This document shows positions 40,928-48,817 of a stretch of DNA of 53,642 nt, one piece after another. Origin of the DNA: Streptomyces amritsarensis (GTDB lineage Bacteria > Actinomycetota > Actinomycetes > Streptomycetales > Streptomycetaceae); assembly GCF_001953875.1 (NCBI RefSeq), contig NZ_MQUR01000054.1, positions 1 to 53,642 of the forward strand, in the 5' to 3' direction. Numbering within the stretch: position 1 is the first letter of the stretch; every line of letters begins with the position of its first letter. A model generated the notes under the pieces. It saw nothing but the letters and a program-made list of their open reading frames with translations, made no database searches and was not told where the DNA came from. The position numbers were made by a program, and so were the translations under genes.

Positions 40928-41298
40928 CAGGCCACCCCCCTGACGTGTTCCACCAGGGGCGCGCCGCGGCGCGGCAGCAGGATTCCGACGAGGTCGATGC
41001 GGACGCCGCCCGGCGGCGGTCCGCCGTGGTCGGCGAGCCACCGCCCGGCGAGCCTGCGCAGCCGGTCCGCCTTGGCGGCCCGTACCGCGGCCATCGGATG
41101 CTCGAAGTCGCCCGTGCGCCGGGTCTTGACCTCGCACACGACGAGGGCGTCCCCGTCGCGCGCGACGATGTCGATCTCCCCGCCGCGGCACCGCCAGTTC
41201 CGTGCGATCACGGTCATCCCGGCCTCGGTCAGCCGTCGTGCCGCGAGCTCCTCGCCGTACCGCCCCATCGCCTGCCGTGCCGCGCTCTTCGCGTCCAT
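40927..41298 (-). CDS. YraN-family (UPF0102) nuclease-fold protein
   Basis: A 123-residue protein of the UPF0102 family, related to Holliday junction resolvases. The catalytic-type pattern is intact: GRYGEELAARRL, then GEIDIVARDGDALVVCEVKTR with the D and ExK residues. Its biochemical role is unknown. Its stop shares one base with the start of comM. Confidence 0.9.
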   Translation of the reverse strand: MDAKSAARQAMGRYGEELAARRLTEAGMTVIARNWRCRGGEIDIVARDGDALVVCEVKTRRTGDFEHPMAAVRAAKADRLRRLAGRWLADHGGPPPGGVRIDLVGILLPRRGAPLVEHVRGVA

Positions 41299-41407
41299 CG
41301 GGCACCACCTCCGGCACCGACGGTCCCGCGCCCCCGCCCACGTTGTGGATCTTGGTGGAAAACCCGGCCGCTGTGGACGGACCCGTCACCCTCCCGGGTG
41401 AGGCGGC

Positions 41408-41716
41408 TCAGCTTCCGGGCAGTTCGAGGTCGCTCTTGTTGAGCTCCTCGATGTTCACGTCCTTGAAGGTCAGCACCCGGACCTGCTTCACGAAGCGGGC
41501 CGGCCGGTACATGTCCCAGACCCACGCATCGGCCATCGAGACCTCGAAGAACACCTCGCCCTGCACCGAGTGCACCTGCATCTCGTAGTCGTTGGTGAGG
41601 TAGAAACGGCGTTCGGTCTCGATCACATACTTGAACAGCCCGACGACGTCGCGGTACTCCCGATAGAGCTTCAGCTCCATCTCGGTCTCGTACTTTTCGA
41701 GGTCCTCGGCACTCAT
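41408..41716 (-). CDS. DUF2469 family protein
   Basis: A 102-residue acidic protein conserved in actinobacteria. The sequence begins SAEDLEKYETEMELKLYREYRDVVGLF and has aromatic-rich strands (VETERRFYLTN, FFEVSMADAWVWDMYRP). It has no known function. It lies upstream of yraN, 109 bases away, on the same strand, in the conserved rplS-sip-yraN-comM order. Confidence 0.85.
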   Translation of the reverse strand: MSAEDLEKYETEMELKLYREYRDVVGLFKYVIETERRFYLTNDYEMQVHSVQGEVFFEVSMADAWVWDMYRPARFVKQVRVLTFKDVNIEELNKSDLELPGS

Positions 41717-41771
41717 GGCATGTTCCCCTTCAGCCGTGCGTCCCCCTATTGTGCGCCAGCGCCGTGCGCCC

Positions 41772-42278
41772 CTAAACGATTTCCGGGGCCAGGACCACCG
41801 GCGCACCCGGAGGACCCTCGTCGAGCAGCGTGCGGAGCAGCTCGGCGAGTCTGGTCGGGTACACCGTCTCACGTGCCGCGAGAAGTTCCTCGGAGGTCCA
41901 CCACCTGGCTCCGGTGACGCTGCGCCGTTCCAGCTCGGTCAGACCGCCCATCGCGGTCGCGGTCTGACTGGTCCGGGCCAGGAAGTACCACTCGTCCTGC
42001 TCCCAGCGCCGGCCGTCGAAGGGGAAGGAGCAGAAGCGGTGCCACAGCACCGGACCCAGCTCCACCTCGGTGATGCCGGTCTCCTCCGCCAGCTCGCGCA
42101 GCGCGGCCTGCGCCCGGGTCTCCGTCCCCTCCAGTCCGCCGCCCGGGGTGAACCACCAGTCGTCCGAGGGGTCGGCCGGTTCGAAGCCGTGCAGCAGCAG
42201 GATCCGGTCCGCCGGGTCGAGCAGGATCACCCGGGACACCTGCCGGTGTCTGCGGCCGCCCGCCGGCTCAGGCGACAC
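41772..42278 (-). CDS. NUDIX hydrolase (MutT-like)
   Basis: A 168-residue NUDIX protein. The box GGGLEGTETRAQAALRELAEETGI matches Gx5Ex7REUxEExGU fully, so it should cleave a nucleoside diphosphate linked to another moiety. The GTG at 42278 lies inside the last bases of the signal peptidase gene upstream (11-base overlap). A MutT homologue directly after sipZ is also known in S. lividans, which supports the cluster assignment. Confidence 0.88.
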   Translation of the reverse strand: MSPEPAGGRRHRQVSRVILLDPADRILLLHGFEPADPSDDWWFTPGGGLEGTETRAQAALRELAEETGITEVELGPVLWHRFCSFPFDGRRWEQDEWYFLARTSQTATAMGGLTELERRSVTGARWWTSEELLAARETVYPTRLAELLRTLLDEGPPGAPVVLAPEIV

Positions 42279-43050
42279 CGGCCCGCTCCCGCCGACCGCG
42301 CGCCAGGACCCGGGCCAGCGGCCCGTACGCGGCCCCCAGCACCACCAGGGCCGCGCCGGCGGCCACGGCCGCCGCCTGCAACCGCAGCGGCCCGTGCCCC
42401 GAGATCCCGCCGGGCAGGGCGGCGTACGTCTTCGGGCGCTCCAGCATCGCCATGGACGGCCAGGCCAGGGCGTCGACGCGGGCGCTGACGGCCGACCGGG
42501 GCACCGTGCCCTGCCCGGCCTCCTGGAGGTGGGCCCGCGAGTCCAGCGAGGCGGCGCGCCGGTCGCCCAGCAGGAAGAGATTGCCCTCGGGGACCGTCAC
42601 CTCGAAGGGGGTCCCGGGGGCGGGCGGGGCCTGCCCGGGCGGCATCGCCAGGCCGGAGTCCGGCCGGCTGGTGTCGGCGTAGGGCTCGTCCAGCGGGGTG
42701 CCGTTCACGGTCAGCCCGCCGTCGGCGCCGCAGCACTTCACGGTGTCGCCGCCGATGCCGACGACCCGTTTGACCATGGGCAAGTCGCTCCACATGGAAT
42801 CAGTGAAGACCACCACGTCCCCGCGCCGCACCTCACTGCCGTCGATGCGCTGTGCCAGCAGCCGGTCGCCCGGGCGCACCGTCGGCATCATCGAGTCGGT
42901 CGGGACCGTGTAGGGCTGGTAGACGAGCGCCCCCCACACGAATCCGCCGAGGAAGAGCGCAAAGCCGATGGCCACGGCGATCCCCGACAGCACGTTGCCG
43001 AGACCGCCGCGGCCATCCTTGCCACTGCGTATCGCTTCTGTTCCGCCCAT
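42268..43050 (-). CDS. sipZ: Type I signal peptidase (SipZ-like)
   Basis: A 260-residue signal peptidase that cleaves Sec and Tat signal peptides outside the membrane. The nucleophile motif is TVPTDSMMPT, and the general-base lysine is in MVKRVVGIGGD. The final box is shorter than usual (FLLGDRRAASLDSR). There is one N-terminal transmembrane segment (ALFLGGFVWGALVY) and a second near the C-terminus (AAAVAAGAALVVLGAAY). It is the last of four tandem paralogues and precedes the NUDIX gene. Confidence 0.88.
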   Translation of the reverse strand: MGGTEAIRSGKDGRGGLGNVLSGIAVAIGFALFLGGFVWGALVYQPYTVPTDSMMPTVRPGDRLLAQRIDGSEVRRGDVVVFTDSMWSDLPMVKRVVGIGGDTVKCCGADGGLTVNGTPLDEPYADTSRPDSGLAMPPGQAPPAPGTPFEVTVPEGNLFLLGDRRAASLDSRAHLQEAGQGTVPRSAVSARVDALAWPSMAMLERPKTYAALPGGISGHGPLRLQAAAVAAGAALVVLGAAYGPLARVLARGRRERAGVA

Positions 43051-43091
43051 ACCAGCGCCCCCACATCGGGATCGTCGACCTGGGCGGCACC

Positions 43092-43997
43092 CTACCCGTC
43101 GGTACGACCGCTGGTCAGCTTCCGGCGGCGCCACATCACGAGGGGGACGGCTCCGGCGAGCCCCAGCGCGGCCGGGCCGAGCCCGACGGGCGCCAGTCCG
43201 GCGGCCCCGAGGCCGAGCGCGGTGGCCGCGGCCTGGTTGCCGATGCCCGGCTGGTCGAAGGTGTCCGGGACCGGCAGGGTGGACCAGCGGGTGACCGGCC
43301 ACGCGATCACGACGGCCCGTCCGACGACCTTGTCGACCGGCACGAAGCCCTTGGTGGAGTCCTGCATGTGGTAGCGGGAGTCCTGGGAGTTCTGCCGGTG
43401 GTCGCCCATCACCCAGATCTTGCCCTCGGGCACCTTGAGCGGGCCGAAGGGGGCGTCGTCGCACGCGGTGTTGCCGGGGTAGATGTACGGCTCGTCGAGC
43501 GCCTTGCCGTTGACGACGACCGGTCCCCCCTTCTTGCACTCGACCGTGTCACCGCCGATGGCGATGGTCCGCTTGATCAGGTCCTTCTCCTCCGCGGACG
43601 GCATCAGGCCGATCCAGCTGAGGACCTTCTGGGCGATGTTCGGCTCCGGCGTGGGCTCGCCCGAGAGCCAGTTCGCCGGGTCGTGGAAGACCACGACCTC
43701 GCCGCGCTCCGGCTCGGAGCCGAACCACGGCGTGAGCTTGTCGACCAGCACCCGGTCCCCGCGCTGCAGCGTGTCCTGCATCGAGTCGGAGGGGATCGAG
43801 AACGCCTGGACCAGGAAGGTCTTGATCAGCAGGGCCAGCAGCAGGGCGATGCCGATGAGGAGCGGGAGCTCCTTCCAGAAGGAGCGGTGCGGCTTCTCCA
43901 CAGCGCCGTCCTCCTCGGTCTCGTGCGCGACGGCGTCGTCCGGCCGCTCCTCGCCCTCGTCGCGTCCGGACCGTGCGCCTACCGCCACGTCCCCCAC
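43092..43997 (-). CDS. sipY: Type I signal peptidase (SipY-like)
   Basis: A 301-residue paralogue. Catalytic Ser is in FSIPSDSMQDT and Lys in LIKRTIAIGGD; the box WVMGDHRQNSQDSRYH is intact. A charged N-terminal region of about 45 residues precedes the first transmembrane helix, and a second helix lies near the C-terminus. GTG 43997 was selected because AGGAG ends five bases upstream; the GTG at 44003 overlaps that site. In S. lividans SipY is the main processing peptidase. Confidence 0.88.
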   Translation of the reverse strand: MGDVAVGARSGRDEGEERPDDAVAHETEEDGAVEKPHRSFWKELPLLIGIALLLALLIKTFLVQAFSIPSDSMQDTLQRGDRVLVDKLTPWFGSEPERGEVVVFHDPANWLSGEPTPEPNIAQKVLSWIGLMPSAEEKDLIKRTIAIGGDTVECKKGGPVVVNGKALDEPYIYPGNTACDDAPFGPLKVPEGKIWVMGDHRQNSQDSRYHMQDSTKGFVPVDKVVGRAVVIAWPVTRWSTLPVPDTFDQPGIGNQAAATALGLGAAGLAPVGLGPAALGLAGAVPLVMWRRRKLTSGRTDG

Positions 43998-44100
43998 ATC
44001 CACTCCTCACTCACGTTCGCCGCCCGCGCCGAACCGGACACGGGCCCTCCCCTCCCTTAACGAGCGGGAGTTCCCTAAGGCTCGGGAGACCGAGGACACA

Positions 44101-45099
44101 CTATGCGAACGGTGTGCCCCTACGGCGCCGCCCGCGGCCGCGTCCCTCGCGGCGTGCCTGATCGGGCACCATGCGGAAGGTCTCGGGCTGCTCCAGACGG
44201 GTCCAGTGTCCGAAGGGCCAGGCGATCACCACGGCCTCCCCCACGACCCCGTTCTCGTCGATCGTGCCCTCGAATGCCTCGTCCAGATGGAAGCGGGAAT
44301 CGGCCGAATTCGCTCGGTGGTCGCCCATCACGAAGAGCCTTCCGGCGGGCACCTCCACCTCGAAGGGGATGTCCGAGGGCGTGTTGCCCGGTTTCACGTA
44401 CGGCTCGTCGAGCGGCGAGCCGTTGACGGTGACCCGGCCGCGGGCGTCGCAGCACTTGACGGTGTCTCCGCCGACCCCGATGACGCGCTTGATCAGGTCC
44501 TGTTCGTCGGCCGAGGGCAGCAGGCCGATGAAGGTCAGGGTCTGCTTGATCTGCTTGACCACGACCGGGTCCGGGGCGGGCCGGGCCGCCTCGCCCTGGA
44601 GCCAGCCGCCGGGGTCCTTGAACACGACGATGTCGCCGCGCTCGACCTTGGAGCCGAACCACGGGGTCAGCTTGTCCACGAGGACGCGGTCGCCGATCCG
44701 GATGGTCTGCTCCATCGAGCCCGACGGGATGAAGAAGGCCTGCACCAGGAAGGTCTTGAGCAGCAGGGCTATGCACAGCGCCACCACGACGAGCAGCGGG
44801 ACTTCGCCCGCCCGGCGCGTGCGGCGGCGCCGCTTGACCCTGCGGGCCAGCCGGCGCCGTTCGGCCCGGCCGCCCTCCGCCACGACCGGCTCCGGCTCGG
44901 GCTGTCGTCGCCCTCGCGGTGTTGCGCGCGGCTGCGGCTCGGGCTCGTCATCGAGCCAGTCCTGTCGGCTCCGCGTCCTCGCACGCGGCCCCGGCTCGGG
45001 CTCGTCATCCAGCCAGTCGTGTCGGCTCCGCGTCCTCGCACGCGGCCCCGGCTCGGGCTCCCGGTCCCGTCGGCCCTTGGGCCGCCCCCGGCTACCCAT
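44101..45099 (-). CDS. sipX: Type I signal peptidase (SipX-like) with repeat-containing head
   Basis: A 332-residue paralogue with a long, highly charged cytoplasmic N-terminus of about 100 residues rich in Arg and Glu/Pro. Nucleophile: FIPSGSMEQT; base: LIKRVIGVGGD; final box FVMGDHRANSADSR. One transmembrane helix (VPLLVVVALCIALLLKTFLVQ) follows the head. Two copies of a 19-residue unit beginning EPEPGPRARTRSR come from a 57-base tandem DNA repeat. ATG 45099 overlaps the sipW stop by eight bases. Confidence 0.88.
   Translation of the reverse strand: MGSRGRPKGRRDREPEPGPRARTRSRHDWLDDEPEPGPRARTRSRQDWLDDEPEPQPRATPRGRRQPEPEPVVAEGGRAERRRLARRVKRRRRTRRAGEVPLLVVVALCIALLLKTFLVQAFFIPSGSMEQTIRIGDRVLVDKLTPWFGSKVERGDIVVFKDPGGWLQGEAARPAPDPVVVKQIKQTLTFIGLLPSADEQDLIKRVIGVGGDTVKCCDARGRVTVNGSPLDEPYVKPGNTPSDIPFEVEVPAGRLFVMGDHRANSADSRFHLDEAFEGTIDENGVVGEAVVIAWPFGHWTRLEQPETFRMVPDQARREGRGRGRRRRGTPFA
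44936..45049. repeat. 57-bp tandem repeat within sipX
   Basis: Two consecutive 57-base copies (44936-44992 and 44993-45049) differ at only two positions, and the first 11 bases recur again at 45050-45060. The unit is a whole number of codons, so copy number changes keep the frame. Confidence 0.9.
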
Positions 45100-45856
45100 G
45101 GCCGCCGCCGACGGCGCCCCAGCGCGAAGCCGGCCAGCCGATCCAGTCGGCCCGCCCGATCACCTTCTCCACCGGCACCATCCCCCCGCCCGGTTCCCCG
45201 AGGTGGTCCCGCGAGTCCCGGGACTGGGAACGATGATCGCCCATCACCCAGAGGGTCCCCAGCGGCACGACGATCCGGAAGGGCACCTTCGAGGGGGCGT
45301 CGCCGGGATACAGGTACGGCTCGTCCAGCGGGACGCCGTTGACCGAGAGCCGCCCGCCCGCGTCGCAGCAGACCACGTCGTCACCACCCACGCCCACCAC
45401 CCGCTTCACGAAGTCGGTGTCGGAGGGCTCGGCGAGCCCGAGCGCCGAGGCGGCGCCCCGCACCAGGCCGTCGACCGGGCTGCCGCCCGCGCGTTCCCGT
45501 ACGAAGGAGCCCGTGCCGTCGAAGACCACCAGGTCCCCGCGGCCCGGCTGATCGCCGAAACGGTACGCCAGCTTGTTGACCAGCACCCGGTCCCCGACCC
45601 GGAGCGTCGGCTCCATGGAGTGGCTCGGGATCAGGAAGGGCTGGAGGACGAAATTGCTGAGCAGCAGCAGGAAGGCCGTGCAGACCACGCCGAGGACACC
45701 CGCCCGGCGCCAGGTCGGCCGCCCGGAGGACCGGTCCTGGCCGGCCCCCTCCGCGGGTTCCGCGCCGCCCCTCCGGGAGAACGCAGAACGCGGCCACCCT
45801 TGCCCCTCGCGGGGGGAAGAGTGACCGCGCTGCGTGTGAGGTGCTTCGGTGTCCAT
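45092..45856 (-). CDS. sipW: Type I signal peptidase (SipW-like)
   Basis: A 254-residue paralogue, first of the four in transcription order and next to rplS. Nucleophile: LIPSHSMEPT; base: FVKRVVGVGGD; final box WVMGDHRSQSRDSR. One N-terminal transmembrane helix (VVCTAFLLLLSNFVLQ); no clear second helix. ATG 45856 is preferred; GTG 45889 in frame has no ribosome binding site, and the one at 45856 is itself weak. Confidence 0.87.
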   Translation of the reverse strand: MDTEAPHTQRGHSSPREGQGWPRSAFSRRGGAEPAEGAGQDRSSGRPTWRRAGVLGVVCTAFLLLLSNFVLQPFLIPSHSMEPTLRVGDRVLVNKLAYRFGDQPGRGDLVVFDGTGSFVRERAGGSPVDGLVRGAASALGLAEPSDTDFVKRVVGVGGDDVVCCDAGGRLSVNGVPLDEPYLYPGDAPSKVPFRIVVPLGTLWVMGDHRSQSRDSRDHLGEPGGGMVPVEKVIGRADWIGWPASRWGAVGGGHG

Positions 45857-45900
45857 CGGGGGCGAGCCTATCCGGCCGCCGCCGGACACCGGAGGCGACC

Positions 45901-46251
45901 TTACTTGTCGCGCTTCTCCTTGATCTTCGCAGCCTTGCCGCGGAGCTCACGGAGGTAGTACAGCTTCGCACGGCGGACGTCACCGCGGGTGACCAGCTCG
46001 ATCTTCTCGAAGATCGGGGAGTGGACCGGGAAGGTGCGCTCCACGCCGACGCTGAAGGAGACCTTGCGAACGGTGAAGGTCTCGGAGACACCGGCGCCCT
46101 GGCGGCGGATGACGACACCCTTGAACTGCTGGATACGGGAGCGGTTGCCCTCGATCACGCGGACGTGCACGTTGATCGTGTCACCCGGGCGGAAGGCCGG
46201 GACGTCCGAGCGGAGCGCGGCGGCGTTGACGCCATCGAGCAGGTGAGACAT
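45901..46251 (-). CDS. rplS: 50S ribosomal protein L19
   Basis: A 116-residue L19, which sits at the subunit interface. Signature: FRPGDTINVHVRVIEGNRSRIQQFKGVVI and SPIFEKIELVTRGDVRRAKLYYLRELRGKAAKIKE. Length is normal. It closes the rpsP-KH-rimM-trmD-rplS operon; the 134-base spacer before it contains a small hairpin (46346-46360). Confidence 0.96.
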   Translation of the reverse strand: MSHLLDGVNAAALRSDVPAFRPGDTINVHVRVIEGNRSRIQQFKGVVIRRQGAGVSETFTVRKVSFSVGVERTFPVHSPIFEKIELVTRGDVRRAKLYYLRELRGKAAKIKEKRDK

Positions 46252-46385
46252 GTTCTTCGTCTGCTTTCTTCGCATGACGCCACAGGTCGCCAGTGCGGGT
46301 TTCCGTAGAGAATTCGGGAGCCGTGCCACTCGGCGGCCGACGGTCCCCCTGTGGCAGGGGCGTCCGGCGAGCACACAGCAGCCGC

Positions 46386-47207
46386 CTATTCTTCCACGGC
46401 CTGCGGCCTGCGCCAAAATCGGCCGTCCGGCGACGGCTGCCAGCCCAGGATGGAGAGGATCTCGCGGTCCTTCTTGTCGAAGCCGGAGGCCTCGCAGCGC
46501 TCGATCAGGTCGGGCCGGTTGCTCGCGGTCCGGCGGAAGGCCTCGTCCCGGCGCCACCGGGCGATCCTGCCGTGGTGGCCGCTGAGCAGCACGTCGGGGA
46601 TGTCCCGGCCGCGCCACACCGGCGGCTTGGTGTAGACGGGACCCTCCAGCAGGTTCGCCATCTCGCCGGGGGCGAAGGAGTCGTCCCGGTGCGACTCGGC
46701 GTTGCCGAGCACCCCGGGCAGCAGCCGCGCCACGGCCTCGGTGACCACCAGCACGGCCGCCTCGCCGCCGGCCAGGACGTAGTCGCCGATGGAGACCTCG
46801 TACACGGGCATGCGGGTGGCGTACTCGTCCATGACGCGGCGGTCGATGCCCTCGTAGCGGGCGGGCGTGAAGATCAGCCACGGCCGCTCGGCGAGCTCGA
46901 CGGCGAGCTCCTGGGTGAACGGACGGCCGCTGGGCGTGGGGACCACCATGACGGGGCCGTGCGCGCCCGCCTCGTAGCCGTCGGCCAGCACCTCGTCCAG
47001 TGCCTCGCCCCACGGGCCGGTCTTCATGACCATGCCGGGGCCGCCGCCGTACGGGGTGTCGTCGACCGTGTTGTGCCGGTCGTGGGTCCAGTCCCGCAGG
47101 TCGTGGACGTGCACGTCGAGCTGCCCGCGGGCGCGCGCCTTGCCGACGAGCGAGACGTTCAGCGGTTCCAGGTACTCGGGGAAGATCGTGACGACGTCGA
47201 GCCTCAT
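46386..47207 (-). CDS. trmD: tRNA (guanine37-N1)-methyltransferase
   Basis: A 273-residue SPOUT-class enzyme that methylates G37 of tRNAs reading CNN codons and so prevents frameshifting. Conserved blocks: DVVTIFPEYL at the start, DDTPYGGGPGMVMK, the knot segment YVLAGGEAAVLVVTEAVARLLPGVLGN, and RYEGIDRRV. The ATG overlaps the rimM stop by four bases. Length is normal for Streptomyces. Confidence 0.96.
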   Translation of the reverse strand: MRLDVVTIFPEYLEPLNVSLVGKARARGQLDVHVHDLRDWTHDRHNTVDDTPYGGGPGMVMKTGPWGEALDEVLADGYEAGAHGPVMVVPTPSGRPFTQELAVELAERPWLIFTPARYEGIDRRVMDEYATRMPVYEVSIGDYVLAGGEAAVLVVTEAVARLLPGVLGNAESHRDDSFAPGEMANLLEGPVYTKPPVWRGRDIPDVLLSGHHGRIARWRRDEAFRRTASNRPDLIERCEASGFDKKDREILSILGWQPSPDGRFWRRPQAVEE

Positions 47208-47818
47208 CGGGCGTCGCCCTCGGAACTCGCGCCCTCGGAACTCGCAGCCTCGGAACTCCGGGCCTCTGCGTCCGCGGCCTCGGCGTCGCGCGCGGAGGCG
47301 ATCTCGGCGCGGTCGTCGATCAGCCCCGGCGGCGGGGTGATGACGCAGCGCTGCTCCTCCAGGTCGATCTCGGCGACGATCTCCTCGACGAAGGGGATCA
47401 TCACCTCGGTGCCGTCGGGGCGCTCGACGATGAAGAGGTCCTGCGAGGGCAGGTGGGAGATCTCGGTGATCCGGCCGATCTCGGTGCCGTCCTCGAGCAC
47501 CACGTCCAGGTCCATCAGCTGGTGGTCGTAGTACTCGTCCTCCTCCTCGGGCAGCTCGTCCGGGTCCACGTCGGCGATGAGGAGGATGTTGCGGAGGGCC
47601 TCCGCGGCGGTGCGGTCCTTGACACCGGCGAAACGCAGCATCAGCCGGCCGCTGTGCACCCGGCCCGTCTCGATGGTCAGCGGGCCCGCCGAAGCCGGTT
47701 CGGTGCGCAGCACGGCGCCGGGGCTGAGCCGCAGTTCCGGCTCGTCCGTGCGCACCTCGACGGTGACCTCACCCTTGATGCCGTGGGCGCGGCCGATCCG
47801 CGCGACTACCAGCTCCAC
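47204..47818 (-). CDS. rimM: 16S rRNA processing protein RimM
   Basis: A 204-residue 30S assembly factor. Conserved start LVVARIGRAHGIKGEVTVEV and the PRC-barrel portion EYYDHQLMDLDVVLEDG to FIVERPDGTEVMIPFVEEIV are present. The last 35 residues are a Ser/Glu/Ala-rich tail encoded partly by three 15-base tandem repeats (47218-47262), a feature not required for function. GTG 47818 start. Confidence 0.94.
   Translation of the reverse strand: MELVVARIGRAHGIKGEVTVEVRTDEPELRLSPGAVLRTEPASAGPLTIETGRVHSGRLMLRFAGVKDRTAAEALRNILLIADVDPDELPEEEDEYYDHQLMDLDVVLEDGTEIGRITEISHLPSQDLFIVERPDGTEVMIPFVEEIVAEIDLEEQRCVITPPPGLIDDRAEIASARDAEAADAEARSSEAASSEGASSEGDAR
47218..47262. repeat. 15-bp tandem repeats at the 3' end of rimM
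   Basis: Three units beginning CCTCGGAACTC (47218-47232, 47233-47247, 47248-47262) encode SSE-containing repeats in the RimM tail. Copies diverge only in their last few bases. Confidence 0.8.
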
Positions 47819-47901
47819 TGTCTGTGCCTCTCCTGTTCAGACGACGACGGGCCGGGGCGGGCACGTGTGCCCTCCCCGGCCCGTGCCGGTGATTCAACTG
47901 C

Positions 47902-48141
47902 TCAGCGGACCTGGTCCACGTCGACGAGGTCGACGCGGATCCCCCGGCCGCCGATGGCGCCCACGACGGTACGCAGGGCACGTGCGGTGCGGCCGTTGCG
48001 GCCGATCACCTTGCCGAGGTCGTCGGGGTGGACCCGGACCTCGAGCACCTGCCCGCGGCGCAGGTTGCGCGAGGCGACCTGCACTTCGTCGGGGTTGTCC
48101 ACAATGCCCTTTACGAGGTGCTCAAGAGCCTCCTCGAGCAT
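47902..48141 (-). CDS. KH-domain RNA-binding protein (KhpA-like)
   Basis: A 79-residue protein of the YlqC/KhpA group. A single KH domain contains the nucleic acid-binding loop VIGRNGRT within VHPDDLGKVIGRNGRTARAL. In Gram-positive bacteria KhpA with KhpB binds many RNAs. It lies between rpsP and rimM, two bases after the rpsP stop, an arrangement shared across Gram-positive bacteria. Confidence 0.92.
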   Translation of the reverse strand: MLEEALEHLVKGIVDNPDEVQVASRNLRRGQVLEVRVHPDDLGKVIGRNGRTARALRTVVGAIGGRGIRVDLVDVDQVR

Positions 48142-48143
48142 GC

Positions 48144-48581
48144 TCAGGCCTCGGTCGACTCGGCGGCGGCCTCAGCCTCGTCCGCCTTCTTGTCGGCCTT
48201 CTTCTTCTGCGTGATGGCCTCGCCCTTGCCCTCGCCGATGCCCTCGAGGGCCTTGGCGAACTCGTCGAAGGAGCGACGCTTGTCTTCCTTCGTGGCCGGC
48301 TGCAGCAGCGGCGCGGGGGCCGGGAGGCCCTTGTGCGCCTGCCAGTCACCGGTGAGCTTCAGGATGGCGAGGACGGCCTCGGTCGGCTGGGCGCCGACAG
48401 AGAGCCAGTACTGGGCGCGCTCGCCGTTGACCTCGATGCGCGACGGGTTGTAGGTCGGCTGGTAGATGCCGATCTCCTCGATCGCGCGGCCGTCCCGACG
48501 GGTGCGGGCGTCGGCGACGACGATGCGGTAGTGGGGAGAGCGGATCTTACCGAGGCGCTTGAGCTTGATCTTGACTGCCAC
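48144..48581 (-). CDS. rpsP: 30S ribosomal protein S16
   Basis: A 145-residue S16. The N-terminus VKIKLKRLGKIRSPHYRIVVADARTRRDGR is diagnostic. The tail beyond residue 80 is Lys/Ala/Glu-rich and longer than in E. coli (82 residues), as usual in actinobacteria. GTG 48581 was chosen because the conserved sequence starts there and AGGAG lies 11 bases upstream. It heads the operon. Confidence 0.95.
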   Translation of the reverse strand: MAVKIKLKRLGKIRSPHYRIVVADARTRRDGRAIEEIGIYQPTYNPSRIEVNGERAQYWLSVGAQPTEAVLAILKLTGDWQAHKGLPAPAPLLQPATKEDKRRSFDEFAKALEGIGEGKGEAITQKKKADKKADEAEAAAESTEA

Positions 48582-48817
48582 TGGAGTGGTGTCTCCTGAA
48601 CTTGACGTGGTTGGGCACATGAGATGCCACGTGGGGTTGCGGTACTCGGGTGCCCGATGGACGCGTCAGCCGGAGGAGAGAGGGGTCCTATGCGACTGTC
48701 GAGTACAGCTAGCCATTGTGCCATACGCCTGCGGCGCGCCCGGCCGACGGGGAGGATCGCTCCGGTCGGACGAGCCCGCACGTCACGGCCGGCTCCGCGC
48801 GCCGGCCGCCCGCAGTG
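48582..48817. other. Intergenic region upstream of rpsP
   Basis: This gap should hold the promoter of the rpsP operon (minus strand). I see AT-richer sequence around 48705-48725 (minus: GGCACAATGGCTAGC) but no convincing hexamer pair, and no gene. Confidence 0.4.

Noticed and set aside
41343..41380. DnaA-box-like TGTGGAT and TGTGGAC between yraN and the DUF2469 gene
   Set aside because: Each deviates from the nine-base box at several positions and the spacing is not regular.
44001..44003. GTG 44003 as the start of sipY
   Set aside because: The AGGAG ribosome binding site ends on this codon, so the next in-frame GTG at 43997 is preferred.
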